Shown: positions 27,084 through 34,642 of the stretch, piece by piece
Layout of the letters: each line of letters begins with the position of its first letter
Position numbering within the stretch: position 1 is the stretch's first letter
NCBI RefSeq assembly: GCF_033843645.1
Contig: NZ_JAWXVZ010000001.1
Location: forward strand, 186,001 to 250,000
Length of the DNA stretch: 64,000 nucleotides
DNA from: Pseudovibrio zosterae
GTDB taxonomy: Bacteria; Pseudomonadota; Alphaproteobacteria; Rhizobiales; Stappiaceae
Direction of reading: 5' to 3'
The notes under the pieces: generated by a model
What the model was told of the DNA's origin: nothing
The model's input: the letters and a program-made list of their open reading frames with translations, nothing else
Database searches by the model: none
Translations under genes and position numbers: made by a program

Positions 27084-27115
27084 AAAGCGGGGCCTTACAG
27101 CTCCGCTTTTTTGTT
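27084..27115 (+). terminator. Intrinsic terminator after grpE
   Basis: AAAGCGG (27084-27090) pairs with CCGCTTT (27103-27109) and is followed by TTTTG. It starts 27 bp after the grpE stop. Confidence 0.85.
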
Positions 27116-27185
27116 GGCTGAAAGCGAGCTGATCCTCATACAACAATGGCACTGAGTTCAGGCCCAACTGGCAGAGCAGACCGCA

Positions 27186-27824
27186 ATGATCGCTTGGCAG
27201 TATCTCGATTATCTTGGCGTGGCCGTTTTCGCTATCACAGGCGGCCTGGTTGCCGCGCGTTTGCGGCAGGATTTGATCGCTTTTTTGTTCTTCTGCACGC
27301 TGACGGGCATTGGCGGTGGAACTCTTCGAGATGTGCTGCTCGACGCGCCCGTGTTCTGGACCCAGAATGAATCCTACCTGATCATCTGTGGCGCAGTGGC
27401 TGTCCTCATGTGGTTTACAGCGCACATTTGGGAGCGCCTCGACAAGCCGATCCGCTGGATGGATGCGCTCGGAATTGCGGCCTACTGCGTGATGGGGGCT
27501 GCAAAAGCCCTCACGTTTGGGGAGGCCTACTTTGTGGCCATTCTCATGGGCGTCGCCACGGCGACCTGTGGCGGCATCATCCGGGACATCGTTGCTGGTC
27601 AACCGTCGGCCATCAGCCAGCGTGAGGTCTATGTGGCTGCCACTTTTGCTGGCGCAACGGCCTATGTGGTCGTGCATGCCTTTGCGCTTGGAGACAACTG
27701 GGCCGCGCTGGCCGGCTTCTCCGTGGCCATGCTTCTGCGGGGCGGGGCACTGACCTTTGGTTGGTCTTTGCCCACCTACCTGCCTCCTGCAGACCGGAAA
27801 AAGAAAAAGCAGAAGGCGGACTAA
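27186..27824 (+). CDS. Trimeric intracellular cation channel (TRIC) family membrane protein
   Basis: A 212-residue inner-membrane protein with about seven hydrophobic segments in two related halves. The glycine-rich repeats VFAITGGLVAAR, TGIGGGTLRDVLLD and MGVATATCGGIIRDIVAG are the UPF0126/YicG (TRIC) signature. Bacterial TRIC proteins are potassium-permeable channels in structural work; the physiological role is unclear. The tail is very basic (RKKKKQK). The stop overlaps the stop of the convergent cyclodeaminase-like gene by 4 bp. Confidence 0.87.
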   Translation: MIAWQYLDYLGVAVFAITGGLVAARLRQDLIAFLFFCTLTGIGGGTLRDVLLDAPVFWTQNESYLIICGAVAVLMWFTAHIWERLDKPIRWMDALGIAAYCVMGAAKALTFGEAYFVAILMGVATATCGGIIRDIVAGQPSAISQREVYVAATFAGATAYVVVHAFALGDNWAALAGFSVAMLLRGGALTFGWSLPTYLPPADRKKKKQKAD

Positions 27825-28783
27825 ACCCGCATGAAGACATGGCTTGCTGCCGCAAGATCTTCAATTGCGGTGCCGACGGACTTGAAAAGTGTCTTTTGAT
27901 CGTAAAACCGACGTCCGGCCTTGGTGCCTTGGCACAGCTCGGTGAGATCGGCAGCGATATCGGCGCGGGTTATCAAATTGTCTTCCAAGGGGCGGACCAG
28001 ATCTCCAGCACGGCTCAAGGCACCCTCATAGCTGTCTACAAACAGGCGGCAATCTTGCACCGCCTGGTCATCGCATTCGCGCATGTGAGGCAAGTAGGCG
28101 CCCATCAAGTCGAGGTGACAGCCTGCTGACAGCCATGCTCCGTGCACAAGAGGGTCAGTTGACAGGGTAGCGCAGGAAATGATGTCTGCGCCCCGCACAG
28201 CGCCCTCCAGATCCGCCGTCGCGCTGATCTTCACGCCAGGTATCTTGACGCGGGCGGCGAGCGACTCCGCAGTCTTGTTGGTCCTGTTCCAGATCAGAAC
28301 CTCAGATATGGGCCTGACGGCGCAATGCGCGCGAATGAGGAAAGGTGCAAGGCCGCCAGCACCTATCATCAGCAGGCGTTTTGAATCCTCTCTGGAAAGA
28401 TAGGAGGAGGCAAGCGCAGAGGTCGCAGAGGCCCGCCACAACGTCAGCTCCCTGCCATCAAGAACTGCAAGGGGCTGGCCGGTCTTCCCGGACTGCAGAA
28501 GATAGACGCCCATGACCGTTGGAAGGTTGTCTCTGCGGTTTTCCGGAATCACGGAGGAAATTTTTGTGCCGATAAAACCCCGGTCGCTGGTGCCCTGTGC
28601 CCGAAAATCGTTCCACGACGGCATAAGGACCAGTGAAGCTGTCGCCTCGTTGTTAGGCCGTTCTATCCGCAGATGATGCGCTGGCGGCGTAATGCAGCCA
28701 GTCCGGAAGGCACGGCGCAGGGTTTCGGCGAGTTCGCGAATGGTCATCACAGCATTGATTTCCTGCGCTGTGATTACCCTCAT
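27821..28783 (-). CDS. Ornithine cyclodeaminase / mu-crystallin family protein
   Basis: A 320-residue NAD(P)-binding protein with the Rossmann motif MIGAGGLAPFLIRAH, the substrate-side GVYLLQSGKTGQPLAVLDG and the ISCATLSTDPLV segment of the family. Members deaminate ornithine to proline, or reduce or dehydrogenate related imino acids; which substrate is used cannot be told. ATG 28783 has GAGGAG upstream. It overlaps the TRIC gene tail to tail, and lapA lies 25 bp upstream on the same strand, so read-through from the ihfB-lapA unit is possible. Confidence 0.87.
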   Translation of the reverse strand: MRVITAQEINAVMTIRELAETLRRAFRTGCITPPAHHLRIERPNNEATASLVLMPSWNDFRAQGTSDRGFIGTKISSVIPENRRDNLPTVMGVYLLQSGKTGQPLAVLDGRELTLWRASATSALASSYLSREDSKRLLMIGAGGLAPFLIRAHCAVRPISEVLIWNRTNKTAESLAARVKIPGVKISATADLEGAVRGADIISCATLSTDPLVHGAWLSAGCHLDLMGAYLPHMRECDDQAVQDCRLFVDSYEGALSRAGDLVRPLEDNLITRADIAADLTELCQGTKAGRRFYDQKTLFKSVGTAIEDLAAASHVFMRV

Positions 28784-28808
28784 CGCGAACTCCTCAACTC
28801 AAGATGTG

Positions 28809-29162
28809 TTAGGCGGCCTTCTTCTTGTCCGGCATCGGCAGGCTTGGTGCCGTACCCACGGTCGCCACTTGTTTCAGGCGCTCCGCCTCGTTCTTCAGCT
28901 CCGCTGCTTCACGGCGCTTTACCCGCGCTTCCTTGCGATAGCGACCCTGTTTGGCCCAAGAGGCGATGCCGCCAATGAGCACGCCCACGGCGACGGCTGC
29001 AAACAACAACCAGAACACCGGAATGTTAAAGGCCAGAGCCGTGTCTGTCGGGTTGAACGGATTGAGTGACACCGTCACCGAGTGCCTGTTGGCGATTGCC
29101 AGTGCAATCAAAACCACTGCGATGGGTATCAGCAGAAGATTCCTAAGGAACCGTGTCACCAT
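28809..29162 (-). CDS. lapA: LapA-domain (DUF1049) membrane protein
   Basis: A 117-residue protein with two hydrophobic segments (about 8-24 and 48-68) and a charged coiled-coil tail rich in Arg, Glu and Lys, the layout of LapA/YciS. In E. coli LapA works with LapB and FtsH on LpxC turnover and LPS assembly; no lapB is seen here. ATG 29162 has GGAGAGAA upstream. ihfB ends 12 bp upstream, so it is the second gene after ihfB in the sppA-ihfB-lapA operon. Confidence 0.82.
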   Translation of the reverse strand: MVTRFLRNLLLIPIAVVLIALAIANRHSVTVSLNPFNPTDTALAFNIPVFWLLFAAVAVGVLIGGIASWAKQGRYRKEARVKRREAAELKNEAERLKQVATVGTAPSLPMPDKKKAA

Positions 29163-29174
29163 TTCTCTCCAAGA

Positions 29175-29477
29175 TCAGTCGTCTTCACCGTGATCAACGC
29201 CACCGTTCAGCCGTTCTCTCATTTCCTTGCCGGTCTTGAAGAACGGAACGTACTTCTCGCTTACCTCGACCTTTTGGCCGGTGCGAGGGTTGCGTCCCGT
29301 GCGGGCCGGACGGTTTTTCACCGAAAACGCCCCAAAACCGCGCAACTCCACGCGATCCCCGCGCATGAGGGCTGAGGTTATCTCATCGAGAATTGCATTC
29401 ACGATGTTCTCCACGTCCCGTTGATAGAGATGCGGATTCTGTTCGGCGATCGTTTGAACCAATTCTGATTTAATCAT
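29175..29477 (-). CDS. ihfB: Integration host factor subunit beta
   Basis: A 100-residue HU/IHF-family DNA-bending protein. MIKSELVQTIAEQNPHLYQR and GFGAFSVKNRPARTGRNP with the DNA-intercalating proline loop are typical of IhfB. I chose ATG 29477, which has GGGGGG upstream and overlaps the end of sppA by 8 bp; a longer frame to 29564 adds unrelated residues. IHF alpha is not in the window. The pair sppA-ihfB is coupled by overlap. Confidence 0.95.
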   Translation of the reverse strand: MIKSELVQTIAEQNPHLYQRDVENIVNAILDEITSALMRGDRVELRGFGAFSVKNRPARTGRNPRTGQKVEVSEKYVPFFKTGKEMRERLNGGVDHGEDD

Positions 29478-30480
29478 GTTCTGCCCCCCCTTGCATAGAG
29501 CGAGTTGCCGCACCCGGAGCGTGCCAAACAGACACCAGACCGTCAAGCGACGAAGCCTGATCACCGAGGTTCTTTGCGGAATAGATCAATGCGTTCAAAA
29601 GATAATCCAGATTAGCTGGCAAGGAATTGCCAGAGCTGGCGTTTGCAAAAAGGCCAAGTTCCGTTTCTTTCGGTATCTTCCAATCGATAACCTTGAGATC
29701 GGATGGCACATTGCGTTCTTCTTCAAGCCACGTGATGGCAACTTCTTCGCCGCCGATGGCATCAACAAGCTTGTTTTCAACGGCCTGATGGCCGCTGTAC
29801 ACCTGCCCATTGGCCAGTGCGTGTGCTTCTTCAGATGTAAATCCACGCCGCTCGGCTACCAGCCCAACGAACCATTCGTAGGAATCCGTGACCAGACTCT
29901 CCAAAACCGCCTTGGCCTTTGGCGAGGCGGGCTCATAGAAGTTGGGTTCGGCTTTCAAGGGAGAACTCTTCACGGTGTCCATTTCCAGCCCGATCATGTC
30001 CAGCAAGCCCTTGGCATTCCCGAACTGAAAAAGAACCCCAATTGAACCCGTTAGAGAGTTGTATCGAGCAACCACATGGTCTGCGGCAATCGCCGTCATG
30101 TAGCCGGCCGATGCACCAATGGTTCCGATTGTGGCTACAACCGGCTTTTCCTCCGCCAGCTTGCGCAGAGCGCCATAGAGGGCCTCTCCGCCTGTCGTCG
30201 TTCCGCCAGGAGAATTGATGGAAACAATGACGCCGCGTACCGAATCGCTCTCCGCTATTCGGGAAATCATCTCCAACCGTTCGCGATCATCAAGAATGGC
30301 GCCATTCACGGTGATGCGCGCAATGTGTTGGCGGGACTTCGAAAAGTCAGCAACGCTGGAGTTCATCAGAATGAACGTACCAATGCCTAAAACGACGATA
30401 AGGAAACAAAGGATGCGCCAGAACGATACTTTCCGCCTCAATCGGCGGCGATCTATTACGATGTCGCTGTCCAAACTCAT
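29470..30480 (-). CDS. sppA: Signal peptide peptidase SppA, short form
   Basis: A 336-residue S49 serine protease anchored by one N-terminal transmembrane segment (about 23-42) after a basic start (DRRRLRRK). The catalytic Ser lies in GASAGYMTA, and the general-base Lys of the family would be in the VKSSPLKAEP region. It degrades cleaved signal peptides in the membrane. The length is the short form with one catalytic domain, not the 67-kDa form of E. coli. It is first in the sppA-ihfB-lapA operon, with a 20-bp palindrome about 160 bp upstream. Confidence 0.93.
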   Translation of the reverse strand: MSLDSDIVIDRRRLRRKVSFWRILCFLIVVLGIGTFILMNSSVADFSKSRQHIARITVNGAILDDRERLEMISRIAESDSVRGVIVSINSPGGTTTGGEALYGALRKLAEEKPVVATIGTIGASAGYMTAIAADHVVARYNSLTGSIGVLFQFGNAKGLLDMIGLEMDTVKSSPLKAEPNFYEPASPKAKAVLESLVTDSYEWFVGLVAERRGFTSEEAHALANGQVYSGHQAVENKLVDAIGGEEVAITWLEEERNVPSDLKVIDWKIPKETELGLFANASSGNSLPANLDYLLNALIYSAKNLGDQASSLDGLVSVWHAPGAATRSMQGGAEHD

Positions 30481-30638
30481 AGGGGTGGTGGGCTCCCTGT
30501 TTACGCCTCAGCCTGACGCAGATGTTCCGATCGCGGTTGCAAACGACGATCCATTCAAAATTCAAATGTTAGTATGAACCAGAAAAAGTCGCTTGAAAAC
30601 AACCATCTGCGTCTTTTAGACGAATCTGGCGAAGTTGC

Positions 30639-30658
30639 ACCTGCCGAATTCGGCAGGT
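30639..30658. repeat. Perfect 20-bp palindrome between sppA and chorismate mutase
   Basis: ACCTGCCGAATTCGGCAGGT is its own reverse complement. It lies 26 bp after the chorismate mutase stop and about 160 bp upstream of sppA. No T tract follows on either strand, so it is more like an operator or an mRNA 3' hairpin than a terminator. Confidence 0.6.
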
Positions 30659-30684
30659 TACATCTATCAGTGGTTGTATTCGGG

Positions 30685-30984
30685 TCAGGATGTACCTAAT
30701 TCCGCTTCTTCGCGGGCAATTGCCTGTTCCATGAGCTGTCGCCACAGCCCCTCATAGAAGTCCGGGTTCAAGTTTTCTGCGTCAGCATGGGCGCGGACGT
30801 TGCGCGCAACCTCTTCTACGCGTTCATTGATTCGGGCTGGCAGTCCCATTGGCTTCTTGATTTCGGCAGCGCGGTTGATGTAGCTCCACCGTTCCGCAAA
30901 AAGCGAAATCAGTTCTTTGTCCAGACGGTCAATCTCCTGCCGCAGTTGGGTCATGTCTGCGCAGTCTTGTGCTAAGCGATTCAT
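30685..30984 (-). CDS. Chorismate mutase, AroQ type
   Basis: A 99-residue all-helical AroQ domain: LRQEIDRLDKELISLFAERW, the basic AAEIKKPMGLPARINERVEEV with active-site charges, and a C-terminal helix ending in MEQAIAREEAEL. It converts chorismate to prephenate for Phe/Tyr synthesis, or may act as the isochorismate-pyruvate-lyase-like variant of the fold. I chose ATG 30984, with GAGG 7 bp upstream; a longer frame to 31059 is unrelated. It is a single-gene unit after the gene-poor region. Confidence 0.88.
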   Translation of the reverse strand: MNRLAQDCADMTQLRQEIDRLDKELISLFAERWSYINRAAEIKKPMGLPARINERVEEVARNVRAHADAENLNPDFYEGLWRQLMEQAIAREEAELGTS

Positions 30985-31086
30985 TCCTTGCCTCTTTTTT
31001 TGTGCGTCATGCTTAGGAGAACGCATAAAGATGTGCAAGCGCGGGCCGTTGCTTGGCAACTACTAAGGAACATTTGGGGAATTTGG

Positions 31087-31143
31087 AAAAAGAGTGCCGC
31101 CAAGTTCCTCAGGAGGTGGGGGGGAGCTGGGAACAAGGCGGCA
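31087..31143 (-). terminator. Terminator-like hairpin with an anti-Shine-Dalgarno loop (candidate sRNA 3' end)
   Basis: On the minus strand TGCCGCC and GTTCC arms (31143-31130) pair with GGAAC and GGCGGCA (31108-31095) with a symmetric two-base internal loop, then CTC and five T (31091-31087). The 21-nt loop (31129-31109) contains CACCTCCT, identical to the 3' tail of 16S rRNA. It lies 200 bp downstream of the small membrane-protein gene on the same strand and could end that transcript or a separate small RNA. Loops with CCUCC motifs are typical of alphaproteobacterial Cuckoo-type sRNAs. Confidence 0.6.
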
Positions 31144-31345
31144 TTATGAGTGGTCTATGGGACCAGTTGGACTTTCGTCCTTATTCAGGTCACTGTGTTT
31201 ACCGGCTGCTCTGAAAATCCGGCGTGTCCAGTGATCGTTCTTACTTGGCGCGATAGACTAGGGGCATAATCGATCGCGCTTTGTTTGGGAGCTCCGTAGC
31301 CGGTTGCTGCAAGGACGGCGTTCTAAGAAGAGCTCCCGCTCATCA
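31144..31345. other. Spacer between the micro-protein gene and the anti-SD hairpin
   Basis: About 200 bp. It holds the inverted pair GGGAGCTC (31287-31294) and GAGCTCCC (31330-31337), 35 bp apart, which would form a hairpin in a minus-strand 3' UTR. No gene seen. Confidence 0.4.
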
Positions 31346-31495
31346 CTACGGCTTCGGGCGGACCGTAGGATGATCTCGGTGCTGCGTTGCTTCCAACGCA
31401 AAATATCGTGGAGCGGTAATCACCGCAGATGCTGCGAGCGCTAGAGACATGAATACTGGAAAGATCATGATCAGCTCTGCTGGGTTTGTGCTCAC
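31346..31495 (-). CDS. 49-residue single-span membrane micro-protein
   Basis: The frame starts at GTG 31495, 3 bp after a strong ribosome site (GGAGGGTC), and ends at TAG 31346-31348. The product (MSTNPAELIMIFPVF at the start, HRDHPTVRPKP at the end) has one hydrophobic segment at about 8-30 and a short charged, Pro-containing tail. I do not recognise a family. The good ribosome site, the clean topology and the isolation in non-coding DNA argue that it is real. It may be co-transcribed with the anti-SD hairpin downstream at 31087-31143. Its AT-rich upstream side (31500-31545) could be a promoter. Confidence 0.6.
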   Translation of the reverse strand: MSTNPAELIMIFPVFMSLALAASAVITAPRYFALEATQHRDHPTVRPKP

Positions 31496-32111
31496 AGCGA
31501 CCCTCCGTTCTTTTTATTTTTTACGTAAGGGTAATTTACACAAAGCATGCCAGTTTGGAATAGCGATAAAAACGGGAATTTTTGCCAGTTTGCAGCCGTG
31601 AAGTAGCAATCTGCAACTTGGGGTGATAGAAATGACAGGTATGGCTAAGCAATATGCAATTGTGCCCGAAACAAGGCGTACAACGTTTGATAGCTATCCC
31701 CGGATCACTGGCATTTCTTGGGTATATCTTGTTAAAAGATAACTCTGCGTAACCTGGCAGGTTGCACCGTAGTTTTTTTTCAATAATATGCGCGACCTTT
31801 CCCGGCTACTTAATATCCGTCAACTTTCAAGTGATTGTGGCGCAAAAGTGCAGAGAATTTAGTAGTTTCTGCAGTGTTTTTGAAATTTTGACAGGTATTC
31901 GATACTCCTCGCGCAACGAAAAAACAGTGAACAGTGTGTTCATCTTTTAGAACATGTTGCCTTGCGAAAGGTTTTCCTCGGAATGGTTTTTTAATAATAT
32001 GATTTTTTGAGGCATGAGGTTCTGCCGCTAAGGCAATTTTTGGATGCTTCTTACCCATTCGACTGATGATTAACTCGACAGTTCTACTGGAGGTGGCGCA
32101 CAGTTCCTCCG
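31496..32111. other. AT-rich gene-poor stretch
   Basis: About 615 bp with lower GC than its surroundings. It holds the likely promoter of the micro-protein (minus) and of the acetyltransferase (plus). Short open frames (31631-31741 plus, 31762-31950 plus, 31810-32058 minus) lack ribosome sites and recognisable content. No RNA gene recognised. Confidence 0.4.
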
Positions 32112-33329
32112 ATGCATGTCTCAGGTAGTGATTCAGAAGTTAGAATGGGCAGCCAAACCCAAATAGCCCGAGGGGAAGTAGAGCTTCCTGAAAGAAAAGA
32201 GAAGGACAGATCCAAGAATCTGTCCCTTGCTGTTCTTGATTCACCTGACGGAATGGAGCGCAGCAAGCACCAGTGGCATGCGCTGGAAGAGCGGTGCGCA
32301 CCTCATTCGGTCTTTACAAGCTGGCCTCTGTGCTTCGCTGCTTTGCAAAACCTGAGTGATCATGAGCGCGGCTACATTTTTACAGTCTGGGATGGAGAGA
32401 AGCTCGTTGCGGTGTTGCCGTTGAAGCGTGTCGCGCGGCGTGGCCTTGCCAAACTGACCAATCTCATCTCGGAGGGGCATTCAACGCTCGACCTTATGGC
32501 CGATGAAGCTGTCTCGCGGTCCGACCTTCTGGCGGTTCTTGCGCCGGCTTTCAAGGCTGCTAAGGCCGATTTGTTGGAACTGCGCGAGTTGAAGATGAAC
32601 CAGGCGCTCATGCAGTTCCTGGAATGGGCCGGTCATGCGCACAAGTTCAAGGGCACGACGGCGCAGCTGGACTTGCAAAGCAGCTCAAGCTTCGAGGACT
32701 ATTTTGTCGATATCGGCGAAGAACTGCGCCAACGCATGCATACGGGTCGTCGACAACTGGAAAAAGTCGCTCCGATCGAACACAAGATCATCACAGATCA
32801 TCAGCAGCTTATAGAGCAAACAATGCCCGAGTTTGGCCCGCTTGCCTCCATGGATGAAGCGCGCGTGCGGAAGCTAAGCTTCATTCGGGCGTTGGCATCG
32901 GCCCCAAGCGAAGCCTGTCGGGTCGTTCTTACAGTCATAAAGCACGGCGACCGGATGATTTCGCGCGAGTGGGGGGTCATTCACCGCAAAGGATACACGG
33001 CCTATGCGATCTGCCGCGATCCGGCCTATGACAAGTTTCATACGCATGCGCTTCACAACGCCGAAAACATCCGCATGTGCTTTGAGAACAAACTGAAGAG
33101 CATGGACTTTGGCGCACACCTTAAAACAGAAGCCATCGCTTGGACCAACAACTTGACTCCGGTGTTCGATGTTTATCGAGCTCTGACGCCAAAGGGGTAT
33201 CTCTATCTCTATGGGTGGCGCGCAGCTCTGAAGCCTGCCTTGAAGTGGCTTGTGCGCAAGGGGCGCAAGCTGCTTGCCGTCGGATTTCGAAAGCTGCCAA
33301 GGCGCGCGTCTTCTTCATCTGCATCATAG
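32112..33329 (+). CDS. GNAT-like acetyltransferase, CelD/BcsL (BioF2-like) family
   Basis: A 405-residue protein with the double-GNAT layout of the FemAB/CelD-BcsL group: SKHQWHALEERCAPHSVFTS, then GYIFTVWDGEKLVAVLPL, a central basic LRQRMHTGRRQLEKV, and the second acetyl-CoA-type domain around GYTAYAICRDPAYDKF with the late TPKGYLYLYGWRAALKP. Relatives are linked to cellulose, capsule or other polysaccharide decoration; no such genes are near, so the substrate is unknown. The tail is strongly basic. The start is uncertain: ATG 32112 or ATG 32145; neither has a strong ribosome site. Flanks are AT-rich and it stands alone. Confidence 0.75.
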   Translation: MHVSGSDSEVRMGSQTQIARGEVELPERKEKDRSKNLSLAVLDSPDGMERSKHQWHALEERCAPHSVFTSWPLCFAALQNLSDHERGYIFTVWDGEKLVAVLPLKRVARRGLAKLTNLISEGHSTLDLMADEAVSRSDLLAVLAPAFKAAKADLLELRELKMNQALMQFLEWAGHAHKFKGTTAQLDLQSSSSFEDYFVDIGEELRQRMHTGRRQLEKVAPIEHKIITDHQQLIEQTMPEFGPLASMDEARVRKLSFIRALASAPSEACRVVLTVIKHGDRMISREWGVIHRKGYTAYAICRDPAYDKFHTHALHNAENIRMCFENKLKSMDFGAHLKTEAIAWTNNLTPVFDVYRALTPKGYLYLYGWRAALKPALKWLVRKGRKLLAVGFRKLPRRASSSSAS

Positions 33330-33434
33330 CCATACATTGCTGAGACTTTGGGGCGCTGGCCCCTATGCTCGAAAAGGGGGGGGCAGTGGGCCAAATGCCT
33401 GCGGAAGCTTGGAGGCGACGGGTTTCTGAAATGG

Positions 33435-33459
33435 AAAACCCGGCGTGAAGCCGGGTTTT
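33435..33459. terminator. Bidirectional terminator between the acetyltransferase and glycerate kinase genes
   Basis: AAAACCCGGC and GCCGGGTTTT arms (33435-33444, 33450-33459) form a stem with A tracts upstream and T tracts downstream on both strands, placed between two convergent genes. Confidence 0.85.
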
Positions 33460-33489
33460 CGCGAGCGAGTCTTGACGGGAAATGCCGAC

Positions 33490-34632
33490 TTAGGAATGGC
33501 CTTGGGAGAGAGCCATCACTGCGGCAACGTTGCGCGCGGTCTGAGTCACGTTGAACTTCGCTTCCGTCAAGGCCTCTTGTAGTGAGACAGAACGGGGCAC
33601 GACGCTGAAGATCGCGTCGATACCATGATCATGGACCACATGGCTGTCTGTGGTCAGGCAGCCAGCAATGCCAATGACCGGCTTGTTGGCGGCTCTGGCG
33701 ATACGGGCCACGCCCATGGGCGTTTTGCCGTTGATGGTCTGGCTGTCGATGCGGCCTTCTCCGGTGATTACCAGATCCGCATCCTTCACAGCCTCAGCCA
33801 AGCGTACCGCATCCATCACAATGTCAATGCCAGGTCGCAGCACAGCATTGAACAGACCCATGAACGCCGCACCAAGGCCGCCCGCAGCGCCAGCACCAGG
33901 AACGTCTTTCACGTCTTGGCCCAGCTGGTCTTTCATGACGGCGGCATAGTGCGCGAGGTAGCCGTCGAGTTCTTGCGCGACTTGCGGTGAGGCCCCTTTT
34001 TGCGGGCCAAAGACATGTGAGGCACCGTTTGGACCGCACAGAGGGTTGGTGACATCACATGCCACCTCCAGCCGCACACCTGCCAGTCGCGGATCCACAC
34101 CAGTGATGTCTATGCGCGCCAGACTTCGCAGTGCGCCACCGCCAGCAGGTAACTCGACTCCATCATCATCAAGCATCCGCACGCCCAGAGCCTGCGCCAT
34201 GCCCAATCCGCCGTCATTGGTGGCACTGCCACCAATGCCAACAATGATGTGTTCCACGCCCTCATCGAGAGCAGCCTTGACCAGTTCGCCTGTCCCAAAG
34301 GTCGATGTGACCAATGGGTCCCTCTGATCTTGGGGAACAAGGTGCAGGCCGGAGGCGGCGGCCATTTCGACTACCGCTGTCTTGCCGTTGCCCATCAGGC
34401 CAAAGAAGGCTTTGACAGGTGTTCCCAACGGGCCCGTGACGGTTTTTTCGACTATCCGGCCGTTGGATGCGTCAACCATGGACTGAACAGTGCCTTCGCC
34501 GCCGTCAGCCACAGGTAGCTTGAGGTAGTCGACATCCGGGAAAATCTCCCGAAAGCCCTCTTCAATGGCCTCGGCGACTTCCATCGCCGTCAGGCTTTCT
34601 TTGAAGGAATCGGGTGCGATTACAATTTTCAT
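33490..34632 (-). CDS. Glycerate 2-kinase (GarK/GlxK type)
   Basis: A 380-residue GK-I glycerate kinase. The N terminus MKIVIAPDSFKESLTAMEVA, the metal/substrate region PVADGGEGTV, GIGGSATNDGGLGMAQALG and DLVITGEGRIDSQTINGKTP are the family marks. It makes 2-phosphoglycerate (or 3-phosphoglycerate in some reports) from D-glycerate. I chose ATG 34632; a frame extending to 34659 adds nine residues that do not fit. It lies 10 bp after the GntP-type permease on the same strand, so uptake and phosphorylation are co-expressed. Confidence 0.93.
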   Translation of the reverse strand: MKIVIAPDSFKESLTAMEVAEAIEEGFREIFPDVDYLKLPVADGGEGTVQSMVDASNGRIVEKTVTGPLGTPVKAFFGLMGNGKTAVVEMAAASGLHLVPQDQRDPLVTSTFGTGELVKAALDEGVEHIIVGIGGSATNDGGLGMAQALGVRMLDDDGVELPAGGGALRSLARIDITGVDPRLAGVRLEVACDVTNPLCGPNGASHVFGPQKGASPQVAQELDGYLAHYAAVMKDQLGQDVKDVPGAGAAGGLGAAFMGLFNAVLRPGIDIVMDAVRLAEAVKDADLVITGEGRIDSQTINGKTPMGVARIARAANKPVIGIAGCLTTDSHVVHDHGIDAIFSVVPRSVSLQEALTEAKFNVTQTARNVAAVMALSQGHS

Positions 34633-34642
34633 GATTTGAAAC

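Noticed and set aside
31496..31560. CTGGCATG, similar to a sigma-54 -24 element, upstream of the micro-protein
   Set aside because: The -12 part at the right distance reads GTG, not TGC, so the match is incomplete.
31631..31741. Plus-strand 36-codon frame in the gene-poor gap
   Set aside because: Weak ribosome site and no recognisable content.
31762..32058. Overlapping short frames on both strands (31762-31950 plus, 31810-32058 minus)
   Set aside because: AT-rich chance frames with no ribosome site; neither translation resembles a protein family.
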